DNA of 64,000 bases from Litorilinea aerophila (GTDB lineage Bacteria; Chloroflexota; Anaerolineae; Caldilineales; Caldilineaceae), in NCBI RefSeq assembly GCF_006569185.2, contig NZ_VIGC02000031.1, positions 1 through 64,000 on the forward strand, read 5' to 3'. Numbering within the stretch: the first letter of the stretch is position 1; every line of letters starts with the position of its first letter. A model generated the notes under the pieces. That model worked only from the letters and a program-made list of their open reading frames with translations, made no database searches and had not been told where the DNA came from. A program made the position numbers and the translations under genes. Positions 9,213 to 17,651 of this stretch are shown piece by piece.

Positions 9213-10646
9213 CTACGGCTCCAGGCGGGCCCCGGCCAGGGGAGAAAGCCACCAGGCGGTCTGCGGGGCCACGCAGCGAAAGCCCAGCCAGTTGGCTGCG
9301 GTCTCCCCCGAAACCATTCGGCGGGCGGCGACCTGAAGCTGGGCCCGGCCATCCCGGAAGGAGCCCCCTTTCACCACGTAGGTGCCGGGCTGGGCCGGGG
9401 TCGCCGTCCACTCGGCCACATTGCCCGCCATGTCCGACAGGCCAAAGGGGCTGTCTCCGGCCGGTCGATAGGAGCCCACAGGCAGAGTATCGCCCTGACC
9501 GCCAGCCAGGCCGTTGGCCAGCTCCGGGGAGAAGGCATCCCCCCATGGATAGACAAAGACGCGCCCCGTGGCCGGGGCATAGCCGGCAGCCACCTGCCAC
9601 TCCGCTTCGGTGGGCAGCCGCTTTCCGGCCCAGGCACAGTAGCGGCGGGCTGCGTCCCAGGAGACGTGCACCACAGGGTAGGCATGGAAGGCCGGGTTAA
9701 GGAAATAGTCCTCACGGGTGGCGCTGCCGTCCGCGGCCGGCCAGGGACAGGCGCCGGCCTCGTAACAGCGGCGGTACTGGGCGACCGTGACCTCCATCCG
9801 GTCCATGGCCAACGCCGGCAGCTCCACCATGACCAGCGTCGGCGGCCCGGCGGAAGCCTCCTGCACCGCGATGGGGTAGATACCGGCCGGAATCCAGACG
9901 CTGTTGACCGTGCGCCCCCGCAAAGTTTGAGCCATCCCCAGCACCAGGAGGCCCACCAGCAGCAGCCCCAGGAGGGTGCGGCGCAGGCGCTGCGAGCCAG
10001 CCCCAGGGGGGATCTCCCCTTGGGCGGGCGGCAGGGGCGTATCCCGCTGGAGCTGGGCCAGGGCCCGGCGGGCCAGTTGACGACGGCGGCCGGCTGCCAT
10101 CAGCGCCACCTCCTCCAGCTCCCGGGCCAGGAGGGGAACCCAGGCGGCGCTCTCCGGATCCTCCTGCATCAGACGCCACAGTTCCCACGTGGACAGGGGC
10201 CGCTCTTCGTTCAGCACGGCCTCCTGGAGGATGATGGCTGTCCGCTCAGGATCGGTCTGGTGGGCCAGGGCAGTCAGCATGCCCTTGCGGTAGAAAAGGG
10301 CTGCCCGCAGCAGCAGGGAACGATGGCTCTCGTCCAGGTCGTGCCCGGCCTCCAGCGCCAGCAGCCCGTCCCGCAGGAGGGGCAGGGGCGGCAATGTGCC
10401 GGCCTGCCACCACCGGTCCAGGGCAGCATCCAGCTGGCGGCGGACTTGAGCCACCCGGCGGACGCCGTCCGGCCCGCGGAACGCGTCCAACAGGCCGGCG
10501 CCACCCGGGTGAACGACCTGGGGATCGTCGCCCGGGTCCGTCGGCTGCTGGAAGTCTGCGACCGCGCCGGAAAATTCCCAACGGAATTCGGTGTCCCCTT
10601 CGGAGGGCGGTTCTTCGCCAAAACCAAATCGCCTAAACATGGCCAT
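9213..10646 (-). CDS. Membrane protein with formylglycine-generating-enzyme (SUMF1) sulfatase-modifying domain
   Basis: A 477-residue protein. Residues 1-215 are a soluble, helix-rich region without a recognised family. One membrane segment lies at about 220-240, with arginines just before it. Residues about 250-470 form a C-type-lectin-fold SUMF1/FGE-sulfatase domain, shown by DRMEVTVAQYRRC, VSWDAARRYCAWAG, KRLPTEAEWQ, YPWGDAF, GLSDMAGNVAEWT, KGGSF and LGFRCV. The topology suggests a cytoplasmic N-terminal part and an outward-facing FGE-like domain. Many such bacterial proteins are not true formylglycine enzymes, and no sulfatase is nearby, so the role is unknown. The start codon lies 5 bases from a good -10 box, which points to a leaderless transcript; the next ATG, at codon 3, is an alternative. 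Confidence 0.8.
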   Translation of the reverse strand: MAMFRRFGFGEEPPSEGDTEFRWEFSGAVADFQQPTDPGDDPQVVHPGGAGLLDAFRGPDGVRRVAQVRRQLDAALDRWWQAGTLPPLPLLRDGLLALEAGHDLDESHRSLLLRAALFYRKGMLTALAHQTDPERTAIILQEAVLNEERPLSTWELWRLMQEDPESAAWVPLLARELEEVALMAAGRRRQLARRALAQLQRDTPLPPAQGEIPPGAGSQRLRRTLLGLLLVGLLVLGMAQTLRGRTVNSVWIPAGIYPIAVQEASAGPPTLVMVELPALAMDRMEVTVAQYRRCYEAGACPWPAADGSATREDYFLNPAFHAYPVVHVSWDAARRYCAWAGKRLPTEAEWQVAAGYAPATGRVFVYPWGDAFSPELANGLAGGQGDTLPVGSYRPAGDSPFGLSDMAGNVAEWTATPAQPGTYVVKGGSFRDGRAQLQVAARRMVSGETAANWLGFRCVAPQTAWWLSPLAGARLEP

Positions 10647-10651
10647 GCCCC

Positions 10652-10681
10652 ATTGTACCCATTTCGGATCGAAGATGACAA
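10652..10681 (-). promoter_or_regulatory. Promoter of the FGE-domain gene, apparently leaderless
   Basis: Read on the minus strand, TTGTCA at 10676-10681 and TACAAT at 10652-10657 are separated by 18 bases. The ATG at 10646 begins 5 bases after the -10 box. Transcription would therefore start at or next to the start codon, and no ribosome binding site is present. Confidence 0.65.
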
Positions 10682-10843
10682 ACCCCTGTCATGCTGGCAT
10701 GTCCACAGCCCACCAACGTTTGACATCCCCGGGCATCCAGCTTACACTCGGGAAGCCTGCCAGCACGACGTGGCCCGGGAAGCGGCTGCATCCTGGCCGG
10801 CGACAAGGCCCACATCCTCCCATTCAACCCAGGACACAGAGCC

Positions 10844-11917
10844 ATGCCCCGAAAAGAACTGGGTTACGTCCAACTGGAATGGACGTGCCCCGCCTGCCAG
10901 ACCCGCAACCCGGGCCCCCAGCGCACCTGTAGCGGTTGCGGAGCGCCCCAGCCCGACGACGTGGAATTTCACCTGCCGGCCGAAGCTTCCCTGTTGACCG
11001 ACGAGGAGACGGCCGCGCAGGCAGCGGCAGGGCCGGACATCCACTGTCCCTACTGCGACGCGCGCAACCCGGCCGATGCCCAAACCTGTCGCCAGTGTGG
11101 GGCCCAGCTGGATGCGGGCAAGAAACGGGAAGCCGGTGCCGTCCTCGGTGCTTTTCAGCCAGGCCCGGCCCCGGAGGTGCAGTGTCCTGCGTGCGGTGCC
11201 CAGAACCCGGCCAGTGCGCGCGTCTGCCAGCAGTGCGGCGCGGCCCTGGGCCGCCCCACCAAAACGGCACCCGCCGCCCGGCCCAGGCCGGCCCCATCCG
11301 GCGGCTGTCTCCGGTATGTGCTGCTGGCCGTCGGCCTGTTGGTCGCCGCGATGATCACCTATGGCGTGCTGGCCAACCGAACGGCGGGTACGGTGGGCAC
11401 GGTGGTGGAAGCCCGCTGGACCCAGACCATCCAGGTGGAAGGGCTGGTGCCGGTGGAACGGTCCGCCTGGCGGGACGAGATCCCACCGGACGTAACGGTG
11501 GAGGCCTGTACCGCCCAGGTGCGGGAAGTGGTGGATGAACCGGTGCCCGGCAGCCAGGAAATCTGTGGCACACCCTACACGGTGGACACCGGTACCGGTC
11601 TGGGGCAGGTGGTGCAGGATTGCCGGTACCAGGTCTACGCCGACCGATGCACCTACCAGGTGGAGGAGTGGCAGGTAATCGACCGGGTCACGGCCACGGG
11701 CAACGACCTGGCGCCTCGCTGGCCCGTGCTGAGCCTGGCCGAGGGCCAGCGGGAAGGGGAGCGAAGTGCCCGCTACGAGTGTGTCTTCATGGCCAACGAC
11801 AGGCAGTACGCCTACCAGATGCGCTCCGTGGAGGAATGGGCCCAATGTCAACCCAACAGCCGCTGGCTCCTGGAGATCAACACCTTTGGCCAGGTGGTCT
11901 CGGCACGGCCCGAATGA
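10844..11917 (+). CDS. Triple zinc-ribbon membrane protein of unknown function
   Basis: A 357-residue protein with three Cys4 zinc ribbons in its N-terminal 145 residues (CPACQTRNPGPQRTCSGCG, CPYCDARNPADAQTCRQCG and CPACGAQNPASARVCQQCG), each of the form CxxC-x10-CxxC. One membrane segment lies at about 156-178. The C-terminal 180 residues contain several cysteines (for example CTAQV, ICGTPY, DCRYQ, RCTYQ, YECVF), consistent with disulfides outside the cell. Orientation would put the zinc ribbons in the cytoplasm. It is divergent from the FGE-domain gene across about 200 bases. No family name for the extracellular part could be assigned; a sensory or assembly role is only a guess. Confidence 0.8.
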   Translation: MPRKELGYVQLEWTCPACQTRNPGPQRTCSGCGAPQPDDVEFHLPAEASLLTDEETAAQAAAGPDIHCPYCDARNPADAQTCRQCGAQLDAGKKREAGAVLGAFQPGPAPEVQCPACGAQNPASARVCQQCGAALGRPTKTAPAARPRPAPSGGCLRYVLLAVGLLVAAMITYGVLANRTAGTVGTVVEARWTQTIQVEGLVPVERSAWRDEIPPDVTVEACTAQVREVVDEPVPGSQEICGTPYTVDTGTGLGQVVQDCRYQVYADRCTYQVEEWQVIDRVTATGNDLAPRWPVLSLAEGQREGERSARYECVFMANDRQYAYQMRSVEEWAQCQPNSRWLLEINTFGQVVSARPE

Positions 11918-11953
11918 TGGCGATCATAGCGCCCTGTTTGCCTGCCCGGAATG

Positions 11954-11982
11954 TTGACCGGAGTGGGTTCTTCAAGTATCAT
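11954..11982 (+). promoter_or_regulatory. Promoter of tyrS
   Basis: TTGACC at 11954-11959 and TATCAT at 11977-11982 are separated by exactly 17 bases. Transcription should start near 11989, giving a leader of about 200 bases before tyrS. The leader contains a hairpin at 12043-12069 (GCTGGGG paired with CCCCAGC) and the terminator-like hairpin listed next. Confidence 0.65.
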
Positions 11983-12136
11983 GGAAGCATGAATCAGCGG
12001 CGTAGACGGCAGAGCGGATTGCACATTGGTTCCTACTCGTATGCTGGGGGCGGAGGACAGCGCCCCAGCCCTTGCCTGCCTCGCGCCAAAACCGGGCAGC
12101 CCTGATTGCCCACAGCCAGTTTCCCAGGTTTTCCAG

Positions 12137-12169
12137 ACGCGTGGCGCGAAGGTCCACGCGTTTTTCTTT
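12137..12169 (+). terminator. Terminator-like attenuator hairpin in the tyrS leader
   Basis: ACGCGTGG (12137-12144) pairs with CCACGCGT (12154-12161) around a 9-base loop and is followed by TTTTTCTTT. It lies between the tyrS promoter and the tyrS start, so it could end transcription early. This is where a T-box or another attenuation switch would sit. GTGGCGCG inside the hairpin only partly resembles the T-box consensus, and the specifier stem was not resolved. Function is inferred. Confidence 0.55.
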
Positions 12170-12195
12170 GAAAGAAACGTAGAAGGGAGATGCGA

Positions 12196-13431
12196 ATGGC
12201 CAAGTTTCCACCCGTCCATGAGCAGATGCGCATCCTCATGCGCGGGGTCGACTTTGGGGACGAACAAACCTATGTCAACATGGAGCGGGAGCTGCGGGAG
12301 CGCCTGGAGGAAAGCTACAACACCGGCCGCCCCCTCAAGGTCTACTGCGGCTACGACCCCTCTTCGCCGGACCTGCACCTGGGCCACACCATCACCATGC
12401 GCAAGCTGCGCCAGTTTCAGGACCTGGGCCACGATGTCACCTTCCTGATCGGCACCTTCACCGGCATCATCGGCGACCCCAGCGACAAGGAGAGCGTACG
12501 CAAGCAGCAGACCCTGGAAGAGGCCCTGGCCAAGGCCAAGACCTACGCCGAACAGGCCTGGCGTATTCTGGATCCGGAGAAGACCCGGGTGCGCTACAAC
12601 CACGAATGGCTGAGCAAACTCACCTTCGGCGACGTGATCCAGCTGGCCAGCCACTTCACCGTGCAGCAATTCCTGGCCCGGGACAACTTCCAGAAACGCT
12701 ACCAGAACGGGGACGCCATCTGGCTCCACGAATTTTTCTACGCGCTGATGCAGGGGTACGACGCGGTGGCCCTGGAGACGGACGTCCAGATCGGGGGGAC
12801 CGACCAGCTCTTCAACCTGATGGCCGGCCGCAAGTTGATGGAGGCCTTCGGCCTGCGGCCCCAGGTGGTGCTCACCTCCCCCATCCTGGTGGGCACCGAC
12901 GGCGTCATGCGCATGAGCAAGTCCGCGGGCAACTACATCGGCATCGATGAGCCCCCCGGCGTCATCTTCACCAAGGTGCTCAACGTCCCCGACACAGCCA
13001 TGCGCAACTACGCGGAGCTGGTCACCCGCTGGAGCCAGGAAGAGATCGACGAGATGTTCCGCCAGATCGAGGCGGGCACCCTGGACATGCGCACCTTCAA
13101 GCACCGGCTGGCCCGGGAGATCGTGAGCATCTTCCACGGCGAAGAGGCGGCCGAGCAGGCGGCCCGGGACGCCGCGCGCATGCACGCCGGCGAGGCGCCC
13201 AGCGATGCGCCCACGTTTCAGTTGCAGGAGGCGCTCAACATTGTGGAGCTGCTCCATCGGGCAGGCCTGGTGAAGAGCAAGAGCGAAGGCCGTCGCCTGA
13301 TCCAGCAGGGCGGCGTCCGCATCAACGGCGAAACCGTGGCGGACCTGGATCAGGTGGTGCAGGTGCCCAACGGGCAGGAGTTGGTCATTCAGGCCGGCAA
13401 GCGAAAATTTCTGCGGGTCACCCGGGGATAG
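12196..13431 (+). CDS. tyrS: Tyrosyl-tRNA synthetase (TyrRS, TyrZ-like short class)
   Basis: Charges tRNA-Tyr with tyrosine in the cytoplasm. About 411 residues with the class I signatures: the HIGH-like motif in [11 protein letters not shown] near residue 56, and the KMSKS-like motif MRMSKSAGN near residue 235. The C-terminal 65 residues form an S4 RNA-binding domain ([22 protein letters not shown]). The ATG at 12196 is preferred to the in-frame ATG at 12190 because AGAAGGGAG ends at 12189, six bases before it; choosing 12190 would add only two residues. The gene is monocistronic: promoter at 11954-11982 and terminator at 13470-13501. A terminator-like hairpin in its leader suggests attenuation control. 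Confidence 0.96.
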   Translation: MAKFPPVHEQMRILMRGVDFGDEQTYVNMERELRERLEESYNTGRPLKVYCGYDPSSPDLHLGHTITMRKLRQFQDLGHDVTFLIGTFTGIIGDPSDKESVRKQQTLEEALAKAKTYAEQAWRILDPEKTRVRYNHEWLSKLTFGDVIQLASHFTVQQFLARDNFQKRYQNGDAIWLHEFFYALMQGYDAVALETDVQIGGTDQLFNLMAGRKLMEAFGLRPQVVLTSPILVGTDGVMRMSKSAGNYIGIDEPPGVIFTKVLNVPDTAMRNYAELVTRWSQEEIDEMFRQIEAGTLDMRTFKHRLAREIVSIFHGEEAAEQAARDAARMHAGEAPSDAPTFQLQEALNIVELLHRAGLVKSKSEGRRLIQQGGVRINGETVADLDQVVQVPNGQELVIQAGKRKFLRVTRG

Positions 13432-13469
13432 AGCCTGTCACAGCAGGTGAACTGTCGAGGCCAGATCGC

Positions 13470-13501
13470 AAGGGCGGGTTGAAAGCCCGCCCTTCATTTT
13501 T
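13470..13501 (+). terminator. Rho-independent terminator of tyrS
   Basis: AAGGGCGGG (13470-13478) pairs perfectly with CCCGCCCTT (13486-13494) around a 7-base loop and is followed by CATTTTT. It begins about 40 bases after the tyrS stop. Confidence 0.85.
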
Positions 13502-13556
13502 ATCCTCGGTCATCTGTGGATTAAGTTGTGGCTTTTGGGAGTGGGGTCAAACGGGT

Positions 13557-13634
13557 AAAAAAAAGAAGAACTGCCGTTCATTGCGGTTCCCCCGATAGCG
13601 GCTGAGCCGCACCGCAATGAACAAGCAGTTCATG
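13557..13634 (-). ncRNA. Candidate small RNA, about 78 bases, with branched hairpin and intrinsic terminator
   Basis: On the minus strand a promoter at 13641-13669 would start a transcript near 13634. The RNA folds into a 7-bp stem (13568-13574 with 13625-13631), a small internal loop, an 11-bp stem (13577-13587 with 13611-13621) and an inner 5-bp hairpin, GCGGC-TCA-GCCGC read on the transcript (13598-13610). An unpaired TATCGGGGGA is left beside it. Eight T residues follow at 13564-13557. No open reading frame of note is inside. No known RNA family was recognised. It could instead be a terminator for a transcript from further upstream, but tRNA-Asp already has its own terminator before it. 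Confidence 0.55.
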
Positions 13635-13640
13635 GTCCCT

Positions 13641-13669
13641 ATAGTAGCACAGGTCCTCGGGTTTGTAAA
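13641..13669 (-). promoter_or_regulatory. Promoter of the candidate small RNA
   Basis: Read on the minus strand, TTTACA (13664-13669) and TACTAT (13641-13646) are separated by 17 bases. The expected start is near 13634, right at the base of the small RNA hairpin. Confidence 0.6.
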
Positions 13670-13815
13670 GTCCCAATTTGGCTGAATTTTGCTAAAAAAC
13701 GCCAAATTCCCTGCAGAAACCGCCACTTCACCTTACAAAGACATTAAGGAGACCGCCCGCTCGACATGTAAACCCATCAAGCTCCATCAGCACAATCTAC
13801 CAAAGAAAACCAACA

Positions 13816-13849
13816 AAAGAAAACGCCCTGCCGGAATCCGGCAGGGCGT
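13816..13849 (-). terminator. Rho-independent terminator of tRNA-Asp
   Basis: A perfect 12-bp stem (ACGCCCTGCCGG with its complement, 13823-13834 and 13838-13849) with a 3-base loop. On the minus strand it is followed by TTTCTTTT. It starts 11 bases after the CCA end of the tRNA. Confidence 0.9.
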
Positions 13850-13857
13850 CTACCAAC

Positions 13858-13935
<78 letters not shown>

Positions 13936-14025
13936 ACGCTGTGTCGCATCTGGGTGCCACCTGTAGGTCAGTGTGACTTCGCCAGCGCTTTCTTCTTGGC
14001 GGAGGCACCAAAGTTGATGGCTGGT

Positions 14026-14054
14026 ATACTATCATTCCAGGGGGAGATTGTCAA
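14026..14054 (-). promoter_or_regulatory. Promoter of tRNA-Asp
   Basis: On the minus strand a consensus TTGACA (14049-14054) and TAGTAT (14026-14031) are separated by 17 bases. The start would be near 14019, giving an 80-odd-base 5' leader to be removed by RNase P. The leader contains CCTCCGCCA (14008-14000 region), which resembles a tRNA 3' end and may be a remnant. Confidence 0.75.
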
Positions 14055-14195
14055 ATCAGCCCCACCCAAAATCACGAATACACTTTGGTTTTGTTACTGA
14101 GGTTACGGCCTGTAATCGCCCCATGGCGGTAGAATAGAATCGCAAACACCAATCATCGCCAGTACTCCACCATCGAAGTCACAAGGACGGCACCC

Positions 14196-15575
14196 ATGTC
14201 ATCTTCTACCATGGTCATCATCGGCGGCGACGCAGCAGGCATGAGCGCCGCCAGCAAGATCCGACGAGAATGCCCCGACACCCACGTCATCGTCTTCGAA
14301 AAAGGGGAACACATCAGCTATTCAGCCTGTGGGATGCCCTACTGGATCGGCGGTGTGGTCGACTCCGACCGTAGACTCCTGGTGCTGACGGTGGACGCAG
14401 CCCGCAAGCGCCGGGGAATCGACGTGCGGACCCACCACGAGGTGGTGGCCATCGACCCGGTCCGGAGAGAGGTCACCGTGCGCCAGCTTGGGGACGGCAC
14501 CTCCTTCCAGCAGCCCTATGACCTGCTCCTGATCGCCACCGGCGCTTCACCGGCCAGGCCGCCCATCCCCGGCCTGGATCTGCCCGGCGTCTTCACCCTG
14601 CGCAGCCTCAGCCACGCCCAACAGATCTACCACTTCCTGGAGAGCCGGCAGCCCCGCCGGGCCGTGATCATTGGCGGCGGCTACATCGGCCTGGAGATGG
14701 CCGAGGCCTTCCGGGACCGGGAACTGGAGGTCACCGTCGTGGAGATGCTGCCCCAGATCCTGCCCAACTTCGACCCGGAGATGGTGGAAGAGGTGGCCGC
14801 GCACGTCCAACAGCAGGGCGTAACCATCCACACCGGCACCCGGGTCACAGCCATCCAGCAGGACAACCCGGGGTTGGCCGTGGTCACGGAGGAGGCGGGC
14901 ACTTTGCCTGCGGATCTGGTGCTGGTGGCCACGGGCGTGCGCCCCAATGGGGAACTGGCCCGCCAGGCCGGCCTGCGCATGGGGCAGACCGGCGCCATCT
15001 GGGTGGACGACCACATGCGCACCAGCGATGAGCACATCTACGCGGCCGGCGATTGTGTCGAACACTATCACCTGGTCCTGGAGGAAAATGCCTGGATCCC
15101 CCTGGCCACGTCCGCTAACAAAGGGGGACGGGTGGCCGGGGAAAACATGGCCGGCGGCGATGCCCGCTTCCCGGGGATCCTGGGCACGGCGGTGGTCAAA
15201 GTCTTCGACTACACGGTGGCCGTCACCGGCGTAACCGAGCAGGCCGCCCGCGCCAGCGGCAAATTCGGTGAGCAGGGAGAATGGGTAGGCAGCGCGGTCA
15301 TTACCAACGACGACAAGGCCGGCTACTGGCCGGGCGCGGAGCCCCTGAAGGTCAAGCTGGTCTTCGACCGGCGGGATGGTCGGGTGTTGGGTGGGCAACT
15401 GGCCGGCAAGGCCGGGGTCAACAAGCGCATCGACATTGTGGCCACGGCCATCACCGCGCGCATGACCGTGGCCGACGTGGGCATGCTGGATCTCTCCTAT
15501 GCGCCGCCCTATTCCCACCCGTACGACCCGGTGCAGATCTGCGCCAATGTCGCGCTCAGGGATGTGGGCCGCTGA
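14196..15575 (+). CDS. FAD-dependent CoA-disulfide reductase-like / NADH oxidase-like oxidoreductase
   Basis: A 459-residue flavoprotein of the pyridine nucleotide-disulfide reductase superfamily. The N-terminal FAD Rossmann motif is VIIGGDAAGMSAASKI. SYSACGMPYWIGG near residue 47 holds the single redox-active cysteine typical of CoA-disulfide reductase and NADH oxidase (Nox) members. The NAD-binding motif IIGGGYIGLEMAEAF lies near residue 160. A second FAD motif, IYAAGDCVEHYH, lies near residue 285, and the dimerisation domain follows. It would reduce CoA disulfide, oxygen or a polysulfide with NAD(P)H in the cytoplasm; motifs do not separate these. It lacks the extra rhodanese domain of some relatives. 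AAGGACGG upstream of ATG is an acceptable ribosome binding site. It is convergent with the MBL-fold gene. Confidence 0.88.
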   Translation: MSSSTMVIIGGDAAGMSAASKIRRECPDTHVIVFEKGEHISYSACGMPYWIGGVVDSDRRLLVLTVDAARKRRGIDVRTHHEVVAIDPVRREVTVRQLGDGTSFQQPYDLLLIATGASPARPPIPGLDLPGVFTLRSLSHAQQIYHFLESRQPRRAVIIGGGYIGLEMAEAFRDRELEVTVVEMLPQILPNFDPEMVEEVAAHVQQQGVTIHTGTRVTAIQQDNPGLAVVTEEAGTLPADLVLVATGVRPNGELARQAGLRMGQTGAIWVDDHMRTSDEHIYAAGDCVEHYHLVLEENAWIPLATSANKGGRVAGENMAGGDARFPGILGTAVVKVFDYTVAVTGVTEQAARASGKFGEQGEWVGSAVITNDDKAGYWPGAEPLKVKLVFDRRDGRVLGGQLAGKAGVNKRIDIVATAITARMTVADVGMLDLSYAPPYSHPYDPVQICANVALRDVGR

Positions 15576-15591
15576 AGCCAGCAGGCTGGCT
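15576..15591. repeat. Short palindrome between convergent genes
   Basis: AGCCAGC-AG-GCTGGCT, 7-bp arms, sits one base after the stop of the flavoprotein gene and before the convergent MBL gene. It is REP-like and has no T-tract. Confidence 0.5.
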
Positions 15592-15613
15592 ACCCATCCA
15601 GGGTCCCCGGGGG

Positions 15614-16327
15614 TTACACCTCGGTGGCAAAGAGGCGGCTGACCAGTGCCTTGACGCGTTTGCCCCCGTGGTTGAGGATGGGCGGGCCATGGCCGAAGAC
15701 CACGGTCTCGAAGTCGTCGCCGTACTTCTTGGCCAGCTTCCAGAGGCTGCGCCGGGCGTTGTCCATATCGGTGGTGTAGATGCCGTTGGGCGGGCGCAGC
15801 TTGCCGCCCCGGTTGGAGAGGGCGTCGCCGGCGATGAGCAGGCGGCGTTCTCTGTGCAGGAGGGAGATGTGGCCGGGGGTGTGGCCAGGGGTGTGGATCA
15901 CGGTAAAGCCTTCCGGCAGCGTCTGGCCGTCCACCAACAGTTCGTCCGGGGTGACAGGCCGCTGCTGGTAGCCAGGGAGCTGGCCCGCCAGCCAGAGGAC
16001 AGGCCGCATCCAGAAGGCGCCGGGTCGTCGCCGCCAGGGGTATTCCAGCAACTCTTTCTCCACCGCATGGCAGGCGACCGGGGCCCGGGTGGCCCGACGG
16101 ATCTGGGCCAGCCCGCCGGTGTGGTCCAGGTCGGCGTGGGTGACGATAATGCGCCGCACCCGGTGGTGTGGATGCCCGTGGCGGATCAGGGCATCCAGGA
16201 TGGTCTTGGCATCCCGGGGAAAGCCTGTGTCGATCAGGGTGAGGCCTTCTTCCCACTCCCACAGGTAACAGTGGACCGCGTCGCCGATCTCATCAATTTC
16301 CCAAAGGCCTGGGATGATCTGTTTCAT
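15614..16327 (-). CDS. MBL-fold metallo-hydrolase
   Basis: A 237-residue metallo-beta-lactamase-fold enzyme. The binuclear metal motif reads [10 protein letters not shown] near residue 65. Further ligands are expected in HTPGHTPGH near residue 145, in GDALS and in the late FGHGPP. The length equals the bare catalytic domain, with no fused rhodanese or flavodoxin domain. Substrate cannot be read from the sequence; relatives include glyoxalase II-like and lactonase-like hydrolases. It is transcribed toward the flavoprotein gene. A 60-base gap separates it from the small upstream gene on the same strand, so the two may be co-transcribed with deoC. Confidence 0.88.
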   Translation of the reverse strand: MKQIIPGLWEIDEIGDAVHCYLWEWEEGLTLIDTGFPRDAKTILDALIRHGHPHHRVRRIIVTHADLDHTGGLAQIRRATRAPVACHAVEKELLEYPWRRRPGAFWMRPVLWLAGQLPGYQQRPVTPDELLVDGQTLPEGFTVIHTPGHTPGHISLLHRERRLLIAGDALSNRGGKLRPPNGIYTTDMDNARRSLWKLAKKYGDDFETVVFGHGPPILNHGGKRVKALVSRLFATEV

Positions 16328-16387
16328 GGCACAGGGCGCTGGATCACGAGTGGATGATTTGGCAGGATAGGAAAGGGGCCGCCCATT

Positions 16388-16696
16388 TCAGGAACGTGTC
16401 CCCGAGTTGGGGCGAAAGAAGTACTCGCCACGGGTGCTCCCCAGGTGACGCAGGCGGGCCCGGGGGTGTTCGATGGCCGATTCCAGCTCCTGGGGGGAAA
16501 GGCCGGTGCATTCGGAGAGCCGCATCAAGGTCTGGAAACTTTCCTCATCCAGCTGGCGCAGCCGTTCCCGCTGTTCCTCGCTGAGCTTGTATCCCATCCA
16601 GGTGGTCTCTGGCTGGGTGAGCAACGCCTCTCGACAGGTGGGACAGCGCCAAACGTGGCCCACGATCAGGGCATAGTCCTGGACTCGGGCAGACAT
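16388..16696 (-). CDS. Small protein with a single CxxC motif, unknown function
   Basis: A 102-residue hypothetical protein. The N-terminal part has WRCPTCREAL, a CPxC pair that may bind half a zinc site or pair with a second molecule. The central region is helical and charged (EEQRERLRQLDEESFQTL), followed by ECTGLSPQELESAIEHPRAR. Its ATG overlaps the TGA stop of deoC (TGATG), so translation is likely coupled. The coupling and the length make it a believable gene, but no family was recognised. Confidence 0.7.
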   Translation of the reverse strand: MSARVQDYALIVGHVWRCPTCREALLTQPETTWMGYKLSEEQRERLRQLDEESFQTLMRLSECTGLSPQELESAIEHPRARLRHLGSTRGEYFFRPNSGTRS

Positions 16697-17541
16697 CAGT
16701 AGGTTTCTCCTCCCGTCGGGTCGACCGTGGGGGCCGCGGAAGCAGCCGGGTCACCCGCCATGAATCCCTGGACAATCTGCACGCCGGCGCTGGCACCGAT
16801 GCGGGTGGCGCCGGCGGCAATCATGCGGCGGGCGTCGGCCGCGGTGCGGACGCCACCGGCCGCCTTGACGCCCATGTGGGGGCCCACCACCTGGCGCATC
16901 AGGGCCACGTCGGCGACGGTGGCGCCAGGGCCATTGAACCCGGTGGAGGTCTTCACAAAATCGGCTCCGGCCTCCTGGGCCAGGACACAGGCTGCCACCT
17001 TCTCCTCCTGGGTCAGCAGGCAAGTCTCAATGATCACCTTGACCAGGGCATCCTGGCCATGGGCGGCCTGGACGACGCCGGCAATATCCGCCCAGACGGC
17101 CTGCAGATCGCCATCCTTCAGGCGGCCGACGTTGATCACCATGTCCACTTCCTGCACCCCCAGGGCCACCAGCCGCTCGGTCTCCAGGGCCTTGGCCTCG
17201 GGCAGGGTGGCTCCCAGCGGGAACCCGGCCACCGAACAGACCCGAACTGGACTCTCGGCCAACAGCTCCACACAGAGGGCTGCCCAGGTGGGATTGACAC
17301 AGACGGCGGCGAAGGTATATTCCTGGGCCTCGGCGCAGAGCCGGCGGATCTGGGCCGAGGTGGCGTCCGGCTTGAGGAGGGTGTGATCGATCATGGCGGC
17401 TACCTGGGCCGGGGTCAGGTCAGGCAGCGTCCCGGCTTCCTCCTGGGGCGGATGGCCCTGGAGCGCGGCGACCGCATCGGCGATTTTGGCACGCAGATCG
17501 GCCAGGGATGGGGCCGATGGACTCTGAGATGACTTGGACAA
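16696..17541 (-). CDS. deoC: Deoxyribose-phosphate aldolase (DeoC)
   Basis: Cleaves 2-deoxyribose 5-phosphate to glyceraldehyde 3-phosphate and acetaldehyde in deoxynucleoside catabolism. The 281-residue product is a TIM barrel with the family segments [45 protein letters not shown] and KAAGGVRT. The Schiff-base lysine is the one in FVKTSTGF, and the proton-relay lysine is in KAAGG. There is an N-terminal extension of about 50 residues. The start is TTG, set by AGGAGG six bases upstream. It overlaps the next small gene by TGATG. No deoA or other deo genes are near. Confidence 0.95.
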   Translation of the reverse strand: MSKSSQSPSAPSLADLRAKIADAVAALQGHPPQEEAGTLPDLTPAQVAAMIDHTLLKPDATSAQIRRLCAEAQEYTFAAVCVNPTWAALCVELLAESPVRVCSVAGFPLGATLPEAKALETERLVALGVQEVDMVINVGRLKDGDLQAVWADIAGVVQAAHGQDALVKVIIETCLLTQEEKVAACVLAQEAGADFVKTSTGFNGPGATVADVALMRQVVGPHMGVKAAGGVRTAADARRMIAAGATRIGASAGVQIVQGFMAGDPAASAAPTVDPTGGETY

Positions 17542-17651
17542 CGGTGACCTCCTGTGATGGTCCAGTCAAAAAACGGCAGATGTTCGACCCGATGGCCGCC
17601 AGGCGGCACGGTGGGTGAAACTCTGCCAGGATAGGACAGGTGAAATGGTCA

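Noticed and set aside
9111-10997. 628-residue plus-strand open frame opposite the FGE-domain gene
   Set aside because: The minus-strand frame has clear SUMF1 motifs, a membrane segment and a promoter.
13557-13634. Candidate small RNA read as a plain tRNA-Asp terminator
   Set aside because: The tRNA already has a strong terminator at 13816-13849, and a promoter lies between the two.
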